A DNA stretch of 64,000 bases from Bog-756 sp963738545 (lineage in GTDB: Bacteria; Actinomycetota; Acidimicrobiia; Acidimicrobiales; RAAP-2): assembly GCA_963738545.1 (NCBI GenBank), contig CAVTXA010000007.1, positions 186,001-250,000 of the forward strand, given 5' to 3'. The notes under the pieces were generated by a model, which saw only the letters and a program-made list of their open reading frames with translations, made no database searches and was not told the origin of the DNA. Below are positions 1-7,803 of this stretch, piece after piece. A program made the translations under genes and the position numbers. Position 1 is the stretch's first letter; the number at the start of each line of letters is the position of its first letter.

Positions 1-570
1 CCCGGCGCCGATGCAAGCGGCGATCGGGTGCTCTACCTGCGTCGCGTGGACGGGGAGCTGACCAACGACGTCGACGGGCGCCGGGACGTGGCCGGCATCA
101 TCCGACGGCTCCGCCCGGCCACGTTGGTGGGTCACGACCCATGGCGCCGCTACCGCCTGCACCCCGACCACCGTGCCGCCGGATTCCTCACGCTCGACGC
201 ACTGGTGGCGGCACGGGATCCCCACTTCTTCCCCGAACTGGGTCTGGAGCCCCATCGGCCCGACGCCCTGCTCCTGTTCGAGGCCGACCTCCCCAACCAC
301 GTGGAGGACGCCAGCGGCTTCGAGAGCCAGAAGGTCGAAGCACTCCTCTGCCATCGCAGTCAGTTCGAATCGACCATGGGGATCCCTGAACCGCAGACAG
401 CGCCCGATGCATCCCCAACCGGAGCGGCGGACGCTCCTGCAGGCACGGAACCGACGACGGCCGACGCCTACGCCGCCTTCGCGGCCAAGGTGCGCCATCA
501 GCTCATGTCCCACGGTTCCCTGGTCGGCCTGACGTCGGGTGAGGCATTCCACCGCATCACGGCGCTGTAG
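1..570 (+). CDS. PIG-L family deacetylase, C-terminal part (5' end outside window)
   Basis: The reading frame is open from base 1 and ends with TAG at 568-570, so the start lies upstream. The visible part has the second metal-site motif of PIG-L/LmbE zinc deacetylases, HPDHRAAG, preceded by LRPATLVGHDPWRRYRLH. Family members remove N-acetyl groups from GlcNAc-type substrates, for example in mycothiol or glycolipid synthesis. The N-terminal AHPDD motif that would confirm the family is outside the window, so the substrate cannot be named. The C-terminal 60 residues are Ala/Pro/Thr-rich and end in a short helix-like segment. Two hairpins follow directly, so this is the last gene of its transcript. 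Confidence 0.75.
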   Translation, partial: PGADASGDRVLYLRRVDGELTNDVDGRRDVAGIIRRLRPATLVGHDPWRRYRLHPDHRAAGFLTLDALVAARDPHFFPELGLEPHRPDALLLFEADLPNHVEDASGFESQKVEALLCHRSQFESTMGIPEPQTAPDASPTGAADAPAGTEPTTADAYAAFAAKVRHQLMSHGSLVGLTSGEAFHRITAL

Positions 571-571
571 A

Positions 572-598
572 GCGGTCGGTAGCGAGGCCACCGACCGC
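572..598. terminator. Hairpin directly after the PIG-L stop codon
   Basis: GCGGTCGGT at 572-580 pairs perfectly with ACCGACCGC at 590-598 around a 9-base loop. It starts one base after the stop codon. No T-tract follows, which is common for hairpin terminators in high-GC actinobacteria. It probably ends or stabilises the PIG-L transcript. Confidence 0.5.
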
Positions 599-626
599 AC
601 CGGCGAGCGCGAGTCGGTCCGAGCGC

Positions 627-656
627 GACATCAGGGGCCCGAGGGCCCCTGATGTC
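627..656. terminator. Perfect 14-bp inverted repeat between convergent genes
   Basis: GACATCAGGGGCCC at 627-640 and GGGCCCCTGATGTC at 643-656 are exact reverse complements separated by GA. The repeat lies between the PIG-L gene (plus strand) and hupB (minus strand), which converge here, so it can act as a bidirectional terminator. There is no U-tract on either side. Confidence 0.65.
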
Positions 657-692
657 GGTTCGATCACGGCGCTCGAGGCGCCGAAACCGCTG

Positions 693-1379
693 CTACCTGC
701 GCTTGGTGGTCCGCTTCACGGCCTTGCGGGCCGGAGCCCTCTTGACCGTGCGCTTGGCCGGAGCCTTCTTGACGACCCGCTTGGCGGTCGTCTTCTTGGC
801 CGGAGCCTTCTTGACAACCCGCTTGGCGGCGGTCTTCTTAGCTGGGGCTTTGCGGGCCGGAGCCTTCTTGACCGTGCGCTTGGCGGTGGTCTTCTTGGCC
901 GGAGCCTTGCGGGCCGGAGCCTTCTTGACCGTACGCTTGGCGGTGGTCTTCTTGGCCGCAGTCTTACGGGCCGGAGCCTTACGAGCCGGAGCCTTCTTCA
1001 CCGCCTTCTTGGCCGTCGACTTGCGGGCTGCGGTCTTCTTGGCCGGAGCCTTTTTGACCGTCCGCTTGGCTGCTGCCTTCTTTACTGCCATTGCTACTCC
1101 CTCCTTAGGGTTCAACGCCGTCTTGAACGTCGAACCGGTGGCGAACCGGACACCTTTCGACGCCGGGATGGGTACCACCGCGCCAGTCCTCGGATTCCGA
1201 CCCACACGGGGACCACGGTCGATCGGGCTGAATGAACCGAACCCGACCACTGTGACCTTCCGTCCGGATCGAACCTCGGTGACGATCGTGTCGAACAGAA
1301 CATCAACCACATCGGCAACGGTTCGTTGATTCGACAGCGTCGAATCACTCACCGTTCTGACGAGTTGAGACTTGTTCAC
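693..1379 (-). CDS. hupB: HU-type nucleoid protein with long lysine-rich tail (HupB-like)
   Basis: The N-terminal ~90 residues are a bacterial HU/IHF fold, with NKSQLV at the start, the VGFGSF core and the DNA-binding arm around GRNPRTGAVVPIPASKGVRF. The remaining ~135 residues are repeats of KKAPAKK/RKAPARK/KRTVKK type, as in mycobacterial HupB, whose tail binds and bridges DNA. I place the start at GTG 1377-1379, because GGAGGAG at 1383-1389 on the coding strand is a good ribosome site; the in-frame ATG at 1403 would lie upstream of that site. The predicted length, 228 aa, is close to mycobacterial HupB. It is monocistronic, with a perfect inverted repeat downstream and a hairpin in its leader. 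Confidence 0.92.
   Translation of the reverse strand: MNKSQLVRTVSDSTLSNQRTVADVVDVLFDTIVTEVRSGRKVTVVGFGSFSPIDRGPRVGRNPRTGAVVPIPASKGVRFATGSTFKTALNPKEGVAMAVKKAAAKRTVKKAPAKKTAARKSTAKKAVKKAPARKAPARKTAAKKTTAKRTVKKAPARKAPAKKTTAKRTVKKAPARKAPAKKTAAKRVVKKAPAKKTTAKRVVKKAPAKRTVKRAPARKAVKRTTKRR
706..1085. repeat. Degenerate tandem repeats coding the HupB lysine/alanine tail
   Basis: This stretch repeats units such as gccggagccttcttgac and cgcttggcggtggtcttctt in varying order. It encodes the basic tail of HupB. The repeats follow codon periodicity and stay in frame, so they are protein repeats and not an intergenic array. Such tracts vary in length between strains through recombination and are prone to assembly collapse. 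Confidence 0.7.
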
Positions 1380-1676
1380 GATCTCCTCCGCAGCGATACG
1401 CAACCCTTACCAGCAAAATGGCTTTTCCCGTCCAGGTCAAGCACCAAATCACGCGAACGACGCCGCGCGTTGCGCGCTCGACGCGCAACGACCGTGCGCT
1501 GACGCGACGCTGTCATCGGTCGACCGGGACAGAACTCAAAACGAACCGTGGACAGAAAACCGTTTGTTTGCAAGGATTATCGGCGACAGCCGTCGTTGGC
1601 TCGTCCTCGCGGATTCGATCGTCCGCCACTGCTCGCCGGCGGCATTTCGCCCGATGACAAGACGGACGACCGATGA
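1380..1676. other. Intergenic region upstream of hupB
   Basis: No convincing gene is visible. The part next to hupB carries its ribosome site and presumably its promoter, and contains the hairpin at 1468-1490. The distal part is less GC-rich and ends in an A/T-rich run near 1671-1687, just before the open frame of the VirD4-like gene. Confidence 0.4.
1468..1490. promoter_or_regulatory. Hairpin/dyad in the hupB upstream region
   Basis: CGTTGCGCG at 1468-1476 and CGCGCAACG at 1482-1490 form a perfect 9-bp stem with a CTCGA loop. It lies about 90 bases upstream of the hupB start and about 330 bases before the coupling-protein gene. It could be an operator or leader structure for hupB. Only the symmetry is seen; the role is inferred. 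Confidence 0.4.
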
Positions 1677-1817
1677 ATTATTTTTTCTCCCCACCACCTC
1701 CTGAACGCGTCACAACGAGGCATCGCGTCGCTTTGGACGCGTTCAGCGCGCGCCGGACACGGCGCGTATCTGGGCCATGACGCACGCGGATGGTGCTTCG
1801 TTCCGCGCGAACATTCG

Positions 1818-3212
1818 GTGATGATCCTCGGTCCGCCGCGTTCGGGGAAGACCTCGTCGGTGATCATTCCCAACGTCTTGGCCGCCAACGGGCCGGTGGT
1901 CTCGACATCGACGAAGCCCGACGTCCTCGATGCCACCGTCACCGCACGATCAGCGCTCGGACGATGCCTGCTGTTCGATCCGAGTGGTGCCGTGCAGCGG
2001 GGCGACACATCGACACCGTTGCGGTGGTCACCCCTGCAGTCGTGCGACACCTGGCCGGGCGCCCTGGCCATGGCCCGGTCGTTGGTCGAGGTGGGTTCGT
2101 TGGCCCATCAGAGTGCCCCCGGGCAGAGCGGTGGCTCGCACTGGACGGAACGGGCCCAGGCTCTGCTCGCCCCCCTGCTCCACGCCGCGGCCCTGGACGG
2201 TGCCGACATGCGCACCCTTCTGACCTGGGTCGATCGACACCAGGCCCTACCCGCCCAACAGGTGCTGGCCGGAACGCCCGCACGGACCACAGAACTGGCG
2301 CGTAACCTCTTGGACGGCATCGTGGCCACCGACGAGCGTGAACTGAGCGGGATCTGGTCGACGACGTCGGGGGCACTGACCGGATTCCGAACGGACCGGG
2401 CCCTCGAGACCACCACCAGGCCCACGTTCGACGCGCGCCAGTTCGTCGAGTCGTCCGACACCATCTACATCGCCGCCTCCGCCCACCATCAGGCGCTGGT
2501 GGCCCCCATGGTGGTGGGACTCGTAGAGGACATCCGACGTGCGGCCTACGAGCGACACGCGGCCACGGCCGCATCGACGGCGTCACCGGGCCGTCCCCCG
2601 GTGCTCTTCGCCCTCGACGAGGTGGCCAACATCGCCCCCATCCCCGACTTGCCCGCCCTGGTGAGTGAGGGAGGGGGCCAGGGTGTGACCACCCTGGCGT
2701 GCTTCCAGGACCTCTCCCAGGCGCGCCAGCGATGGCCCGGCCGTGCGGACGGGTTCCCGTCGCTGTTCGGCACCACCGCTGTACTGCCCGGAATCGGTGA
2801 CGTGGCCACCCTGGAGGCGCTGTCCACCCTGGCGGGCGAGGAGGAGCTCCACGTCCGCACCGCGTCCGCCGGTCGCTCGGCCGGTGGCCAACCACTGGGA
2901 GAGCTCCTTTCCGGCGGACGTCCCCAGTTCGGCCAGAGCGTGACCACCCAGTGGCGACGCCGGTTGCCCCCCGACGTCATCGCCAGGGGCGATGCCGGCC
3001 ATCTTCTGGCCTTCGACACGCGCAACCAGCCCGCGTGGGTGCCGATGGCTCCGTCCTACGCCGTCGAACCGTGGCGAAGCCTGCGTGGACGCACGCACGA
3101 ACGGGAGCACAGCCAGAATCGCCGGGACCAGCCGAGTCGAGACGACCGGAAAGGCCATCCAGGACGAAGCGTGGGGCCGCCCGCCGGACCCACGATGATC
3201 CGGAACCGGTGA
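1818..3212 (+). CDS. VirD4/TraG-type conjugative coupling ATPase, no TM domain visible
   Basis: This resembles type IV secretion coupling proteins that pump DNA. Walker A is GPPRSGKTSS (residues 5-14 from this start) and Walker B is LFALDEVANI (about 263-272), followed by a TraG-like helicase core with VTTLACFQDLSQARQRW. GTG 1818 is the first usual start codon, but recognisable family sequence continues upstream in the same frame (GAYLGHDARGWCF, from about 1758). The frame is open back to 1677 without ATG, GTG or TTG. The real start is therefore upstream, using a rare codon or hidden by an indel in the T/C runs near 1680-1695. No membrane anchor is visible. It converges on a relaxase gene 40 bp away; no VirB4 or other mating-pore gene is in the window. 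Confidence 0.8.
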   Translation: MMILGPPRSGKTSSVIIPNVLAANGPVVSTSTKPDVLDATVTARSALGRCLLFDPSGAVQRGDTSTPLRWSPLQSCDTWPGALAMARSLVEVGSLAHQSAPGQSGGSHWTERAQALLAPLLHAAALDGADMRTLLTWVDRHQALPAQQVLAGTPARTTELARNLLDGIVATDERELSGIWSTTSGALTGFRTDRALETTTRPTFDARQFVESSDTIYIAASAHHQALVAPMVVGLVEDIRRAAYERHAATAASTASPGRPPVLFALDEVANIAPIPDLPALVSEGGGQGVTTLACFQDLSQARQRWPGRADGFPSLFGTTAVLPGIGDVATLEALSTLAGEEELHVRTASAGRSAGGQPLGELLSGGRPQFGQSVTTQWRRRLPPDVIARGDAGHLLAFDTRNQPAWVPMAPSYAVEPWRSLRGRTHEREHSQNRRDQPSRDDRKGHPGRSVGPPAGPTMIRNR

Positions 3213-3252
3213 CCCCACCCGGGACCCGGATCCGGTGACGGATCGCGACTCC

Positions 3253-4611
3253 TCACCGCTCGATGCCGAGTGAACGGGCGGCACCGAACTCGTCCCGCCC
3301 GCGGCCACGGACCGCACCGAGGCTGACCACCGCCACCTCCGAGGGCGCCAGGGCCCGGGTCCCGGCGCGATCGGGTGGGGCGATCGGACCCGTGACCAGC
3401 CCCGAGAGGGGGATCCCCCGCATCACCCGGGCTACGTGGACCGGATCCCACCGGGGATCGGCGGCCCACCGGTCAGCTCCGGGCGTACCGCCATCGACCC
3501 GTGGGGTGCGGTCGCACGCCTCCATCAGCCGGGCCGCCGCGGTCTCGACGGCGCGCGCCGGGGCCCCGCCCACGGTCGAGGCGGCCATCGCCGCCACGAG
3601 GTGGTGGCGGCCGATGACCCGGTGCCCATCGGCCAGTCCGAGGATGCGTCGATGGAGGTCGGCCCGATCCACCACCGGCTCCGGGTCGTGTCGGTGCACC
3701 CCCACCGATCGGGTGAGGTCACCGAGGTCGAACCCCAGGTCGGCCGCCCGTCGCCTCCATTCGGTCATCAACGCATCGACGGTGACGGTGCGGTCTTTGT
3801 CCGGCCGGTCGGCGTGGAACACGGCTGCGGACGATCTCACGGCACGGCCCATGTTCCCCTGGCGGTGACGGGCCTCGTCCATGGAGGACGACCGTTGGGA
3901 GAAGAGCCGGCATAACCGCGGGTCGACCCCGGCGACGTCGCCGAGGCCCGAAGGCCGGAGCTTCCATGCCGCCCCCATCCGGTCACCCAGCTCGTAGCGC
4001 AGACGGGCATGGTAGAGCGACTGGGCGGCGCCGAGGTGGTGGTGCAGCCGTCGACCGTCGACACTGGACCAAACCCCGTCGACCCCCTCGGCCACGTTGG
4101 CCACCACGACATGGGTGTGGAGGTGGGGATCGAGGGCACGACTGGTGCGGTGGAGGAACGCACCGGCCACCGGCCCCGTCGTGGGCAGGAAGGCGACGAC
4201 GCCGTGGCGGCTGCGTCGGACCCCGACGCCTTCGCGTCCCAGGTAGTCGAGGGCATCGGCCACGGCTCGGTGGTGCCCGGTGCCGGCGGCCTCGGCGATC
4301 TCCCGCGGCGCCAACAGGTGCAACAGGCTGACCGATTTGGGTGCGCAAAAGGTGAGGTCGTAGCCGGCCACGCTGCGGTCGCCACGGGAGGCCCGGAGGG
4401 CGCGAGCCGAGTTCGGGTCACGTCCCTCGAGTACGTCGGCGAACGAGGAGGAGGCGATCGGGCCGGACAGTCCTAGGGATGCGGCCCCAACGCCCGCCCA
4501 CGCCCCGGGCTCCTCGCCGGCCACACGACCGCCCTCCGCCCGGCCCGGGACCAGATCGTGCACGTAGTAGTGGTGGCCGCCCTCACGGACGACGTGGACC
4601 GTGAGTACCAC
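3253..4611 (-). CDS. MobF/TrwC-family relaxase, relaxase domain only
   Basis: The protein (452 aa) has the hallmarks of TrwC/TraI relaxases. A catalytic tyrosine pair sits at residues 15-16 in GGHHYYVHDL. The conserved DLTFCAPKSVSLLHLLAP block follows, then the metal-binding histidine triad at 163, 165 and 167 in DPHLHTHVVVANV. Family members nick the origin of transfer and stay bound to the strand. Usual MobF proteins continue into a RecD-like helicase; this one ends after about 450 residues with no Walker motif. It starts at GTG 4609-4611 behind a GGGAGG site. It faces a VirD4-like gene, an isolated processing-plus-coupling pair. Function in conjugation is inferred. Confidence 0.85.
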   Translation of the reverse strand: MVLTVHVVREGGHHYYVHDLVPGRAEGGRVAGEEPGAWAGVGAASLGLSGPIASSSFADVLEGRDPNSARALRASRGDRSVAGYDLTFCAPKSVSLLHLLAPREIAEAAGTGHHRAVADALDYLGREGVGVRRSRHGVVAFLPTTGPVAGAFLHRTSRALDPHLHTHVVVANVAEGVDGVWSSVDGRRLHHHLGAAQSLYHARLRYELGDRMGAAWKLRPSGLGDVAGVDPRLCRLFSQRSSSMDEARHRQGNMGRAVRSSAAVFHADRPDKDRTVTVDALMTEWRRRAADLGFDLGDLTRSVGVHRHDPEPVVDRADLHRRILGLADGHRVIGRHHLVAAMAASTVGGAPARAVETAAARLMEACDRTPRVDGGTPGADRWAADPRWDPVHVARVMRGIPLSGLVTGPIAPPDRAGTRALAPSEVAVVSLGAVRGRGRDEFGAARSLGIER

Positions 4612-4621
4612 CGGCGACCTC

Positions 4622-4700
4622 CCTCGACCGATGGTAACGGTGCACTACTTTTCAATCAATACCATTATTTTTCAATATCTTTGGTTCTCGACGCCCCGCC
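4622..4700 (-). promoter_or_regulatory. A/T-rich promoter region of the relaxase gene
   Basis: The gap between pafC and the relaxase gene is strikingly A/T-rich for this genome. Read on the minus strand it holds two copies of TTGAAAA about 19 bases apart, separated by a TAATGGTATTGA stretch. It probably carries the relaxase promoter and possibly a repressor site. The exact -10 and -35 boxes are not certain. Confidence 0.45.
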
Positions 4701-4716
4701 GGACCAGATCCGACAA

Positions 4717-5742
4717 CTAATCGGTGTAGCGCTGGAGGACCCGGGCGGCGGCATCGGAGGCCAACGACCGGAGCTCGGGCGGGTCGACGACCCGTGCGTC
4801 CGGACCGAGCCGGAGGAGCAAACGCTCCAACCACGCCTCGCCGCCGACGAACAGCTCCACCTCGACGCGATCGCCCACCGTCGTCGGTGGACCGGTAGCG
4901 GGGACGGACTCGACCAGCCAGGCCGAGTCCGGATCGAGGGAGATCCGCACTCGACGGCTGTCGGGGCCGGGAACGTACGGGTCCATGGCGCCGGCGTGCC
5001 CCGCCCCTTCGGGAGCCGCTTCCCCGTCGGCACGGGAGTCAGCCCCGGCGGCTGTCCCGTGCACGGAGACCGCCTCGGCCTCGTCGAGAACGGCATCGGA
5101 AGGGAACGGGCCCGCGAGCGCCTCGGCCGTGCCGATGCGGTCCACCCGGAACCGCCGCAGATCCCCGGCCGTCTGGCACCAGGCGTCGATGTACCAGTGG
5201 CCTTCGCTGGCGAAGATCCGGAGGGGGGCGATGTCGCGGTCGGTGACCCGGTCGGTCGAGGCGGAGTAGTAGGTGATCCGGAGCGGTTGACGCTCAGCCA
5301 CGGCCTGACGGACCAAAGGCAGGAGGGTGGGCGCGTCCAGCTCTACCTCGATGTCCCTGCCCTCCTCGTCCCCGAGGGCGCGATCCAGTTTGGCCAGGGC
5401 CGAGGAGAGCGCGCCGCTCTCGTCACTCCCGGGCACCGCCAGGAGGGCCCGGACCGACGAGGCCAGGGCGAACCCTTCGGACGGGCTCAGCCGACGGGGC
5501 CGGGCCAGGCTCGTGCCCACATGGACCGAGACGGTGGTGTCGGTGACCACGATCTCCATCAACTGGTCCGGGGTATAGGGAGGAACACCGCAGCAGGCGG
5601 CCATCTCCAACTCGGTCACCAGTGCTTCTGCGGTGAGGTCGAATCGCTCGGCCGTCTCGTCGATCGGGGCCTCTCCCACCTGGGCCAGCCAGGCCAGGAT
5701 GGCCAACAGCCGGCGCAGCCGGGCGGCGGTGTCGATCGCCAC
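4717..5742 (-). CDS. pafC: PafC-like WYL-domain transcription regulator
   Basis: 341 aa with an N-terminal winged-helix region (RLRRLLAILAWLAQVGEAPI), a central WYL domain around LRITYYSASTDRVTDRDIAP and GHWYIDAWCQTAGDLRRFRV, and a C-terminal WCX-type extension. In actinobacteria PafB and PafC form a heterodimer that activates most DNA-damage genes independently of LexA. The gene follows pafB after two bases, so the two are cotranscribed. A linker of about 35 residues rich in Ala/Gly/Glu (near residue 230) separates the WYL and C-terminal parts. Identity rests on the paired WYL architecture. The proteasome/Pup genes that often accompany pafBC are not in the window. Confidence 0.85.
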   Translation of the reverse strand: MAIDTAARLRRLLAILAWLAQVGEAPIDETAERFDLTAEALVTELEMAACCGVPPYTPDQLMEIVVTDTTVSVHVGTSLARPRRLSPSEGFALASSVRALLAVPGSDESGALSSALAKLDRALGDEEGRDIEVELDAPTLLPLVRQAVAERQPLRITYYSASTDRVTDRDIAPLRIFASEGHWYIDAWCQTAGDLRRFRVDRIGTAEALAGPFPSDAVLDEAEAVSVHGTAAGADSRADGEAAPEGAGHAGAMDPYVPGPDSRRVRISLDPDSAWLVESVPATGPPTTVGDRVEVELFVGGEAWLERLLLRLGPDARVVDPPELRSLASDAAARVLQRYTD

Positions 5743-5744
5743 GG

Positions 5745-6695
5745 CTACCGTCCCGCCATCGCCGAGGCCTGCAAACGCTCGACCACCGCGGCCCGGACCT
5801 CGGGGGGACCGAGGACCTCGGCGTGGTCGAGCAGGTCCAGCACCCAGAGGATCAGCGCCCCAGTGTCGGTCACCGACAGCCGAACCACCACGGAGCCGTC
5901 CTCCCCCCGCTCGACGACGGCCTCCTCCCCCAACTCGGCCACCACCCGGCCGGATTCAGCCCCGTCCACCACGATGTCCACCTCGACCTCGTCCCCCGAG
6001 CCGAACTGCCACGGGTCGCGTCCGAAGGTGCGGTCGGTGTCGAAATCCTCGGGCAGCCGGGCCGAGTCCCCGGGTCCGAGCTCGGGAGCCCCGTCGATGC
6101 GGTCGACCCGGAAGGTCCGGGCCTCCCCGCGGTCCCGGTCGAACCCGATCAGGTACCAGTGGCCGCCCCGAAACCGGAGTCCGGCCACGTCGACGGTCCG
6201 CCGCTCGCCCCGGTAGCCGAAGTCGACCACGGACCGCTGGCGGACGGCGTCGAACAGGACAGGCAGCGCGGGAAGGCCGCCGAAGGAGGGCAGATCGACC
6301 AGCGGAACCGGGGTGTCCCGGAGGGGTGACTCACCCCCGGCTCCCAGTTTGAGGAGGGCCTGGTGGCCGATAGGCTCACCCAGGTGAACGCCGGCCACGG
6401 CCAAGTTCAAGGCGGCCTGCTCCTCTGCCTCGAGACCGAGGTCGGGAAGGTAGTAGGCGTCGGGGTCGATCCGGTACCCGAGCTGGTCCTCGCCCCCGAT
6501 GGTCACCACCAGGACGGGTACGCCCTCGTCGCGCAGGAGCCGCTTGTCCCGTTCGAAGGCCTGCCGCTGCGCGCTGTGGGCGTCGGGGTAGCCAGGCACC
6601 CGGGTAGCGATCTCTCTGAGGCTCAGCGGGCGCGGGGTGTCCAGGAGTACCAGCAGCAGGTCGGTGACCCGTTCCAGACGATCGAGGCGTTGCAT
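5745..6695 (-). CDS. pafB: PafB-like WYL-domain transcription regulator
   Basis: About 316 aa: an N-terminal helix-turn-helix (LSLREIATRVPGYPD followed by QRQAFERDKRLLRDEGVPV), a WYL domain (SVVDFGYRGERRTVDV, RFRGGHWYLIGFDRDRGEAR) and a C-terminal domain. With PafC it forms the actinobacterial DNA-damage response activator. I choose ATG 6693-6695, giving MQRLDRLERVTDLL, because homologues begin at about this point; the frame also allows TTG at 6704. It is divergent from the CtaG-like gene with only about 38 bases between them, so the promoters overlap. Confidence 0.85.
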   Translation of the reverse strand: MQRLDRLERVTDLLLVLLDTPRPLSLREIATRVPGYPDAHSAQRQAFERDKRLLRDEGVPVLVVTIGGEDQLGYRIDPDAYYLPDLGLEAEEQAALNLAVAGVHLGEPIGHQALLKLGAGGESPLRDTPVPLVDLPSFGGLPALPVLFDAVRQRSVVDFGYRGERRTVDVAGLRFRGGHWYLIGFDRDRGEARTFRVDRIDGAPELGPGDSARLPEDFDTDRTFGRDPWQFGSGDEVEVDIVVDGAESGRVVAELGEEAVVERGEDGSVVVRLSVTDTGALILWVLDLLDHAEVLGPPEVRAAVVERLQASAMAGR

Positions 6696-6733
6696 CGACG
6701 TCAATCTAGGGCGCAGCGGGCCGGGGACTGATC

Positions 6734-7757
6734 GTGGTCGCCGGCGCCGGACCCTATGCCTGGGATCCCCATCTGCTCGCCTGGGCCGTCGTGGTCGTGG
6801 CCGGTGCCGCCGTCATCGTGGGCCACCGACGCCTGGAACGGTCGAGCGAGCATCCCATCGCCTGGACGCGGCGGCAGATGACGGCGTTCGGTGGGGCCTG
6901 GGTGTCCGCCGCCGTGGCCCTCACCTGGCCACTGGGCTCGGTGGCGGCCCATTGGTCGCTCACCGCTCTGGTCGTCCAGCGCCTCTTGTTGGTCCTGGTG
7001 GTGGCCCCGCTCCTCGTCCTCGGTCTCCCCTACGACCTCATCCAGTGGCTGACTCGGCCACGGGCCGTGGACGCGGTCCTCCTGCGGCTGCAACCGCCCG
7101 ACCGGTGGCCATCCCCGTCGTCACCGTGCTGGTGGTGGGCTCGATGACGCCCGGCACTGGTGCGGGCCCAGGCGTCATCCGCCCTGGCCCGGGGGGGTCT
7201 GGACCTCGCCCTGGTGGTGGCGGGCCTCGTCCTGTGGCTTCCCGTGCTCGGCCGGATCCCGGGCATTCCCCGCCTGAAGCCCGTGGTCCGCTTCGGCTAC
7301 CTCGTGGCCCAGGCCGTGGTGCCGGCCTTTCTCTCCTTTATCTACATCTTCTCCAACCACCCCCTCTACCCGGCATTCGCCCGCTCCCACGCCGCCGTGG
7401 GCCTGAGGCCGCTCAACGACCAGCAGATCGCCGGATTCGTCGTCCAAGCTGTCGATGCTGTTCGTCCTGCTCATCGTGGGGGCCGTCGTGCTGTCCCGTG
7501 CTCCCCGGTCCGAGGACGAGCTGGCCGCCGACGAACCGCTCGTCTGGGCCGACGTCGAACGGCAGTTCGAGCGGGTCGACCGGGCCGGTGGCCGACCGGG
7601 GCCGGCCGGTACCGGGGGGTCCGACCCCGCCCAAGGCGTTGGCGGGGTCGGAGAGCGGGGTCGGGACGGTGGCTCCAGCGGGGCTGGCCGCGACCTCTCC
7701 GATCACCGCCACGGCACGGGCGACTCACCGGAAGGTGATGGGCCCGATCCCCCGTGA
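6734..7757 (+). CDS. CtaG/caa3-type cytochrome oxidase assembly protein, frame-disrupted
   Basis: Multi-pass membrane protein of the caa3_CtaG family. It has the diagnostic segment HWSLTALVVQRLLLVLVVAP followed by LLVLGLP, and a late segment SFIYIFSNHPLYPAFA with RPLNDQQIAG. Such proteins assist copper insertion into terminal oxidases. The sequence runs in frame 2 from GTG 6734 to about 7100, in frame 1 for AIPVVTVLVVGSMTP, back in frame 2 from about 7160 to 7450, then in frame 3 to the stop at 7757. Homology continues across each change, so I read these as indels. The C-terminal 50 residues are Gly/Asp-rich and low-complexity. Confidence 0.65.
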
Positions 7758-7803
7758 TCAGGGGTTCCCACCGGACCCGTGGTGGTGTCCGTAGCATGGG
7801 AGA

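Noticed and set aside
706..1085. Repeats that could suggest a CRISPR array or VNTR
   Set aside because: Units are unequal, without spacers, and translate in frame to the HupB tail.
4558..6216. Long plus-strand frame (552 codons) opposite pafC/pafB
   Set aside because: It is antisense to two genes with clear WYL domains, and its translation is Gly/Arg/Pro-rich without domain features.
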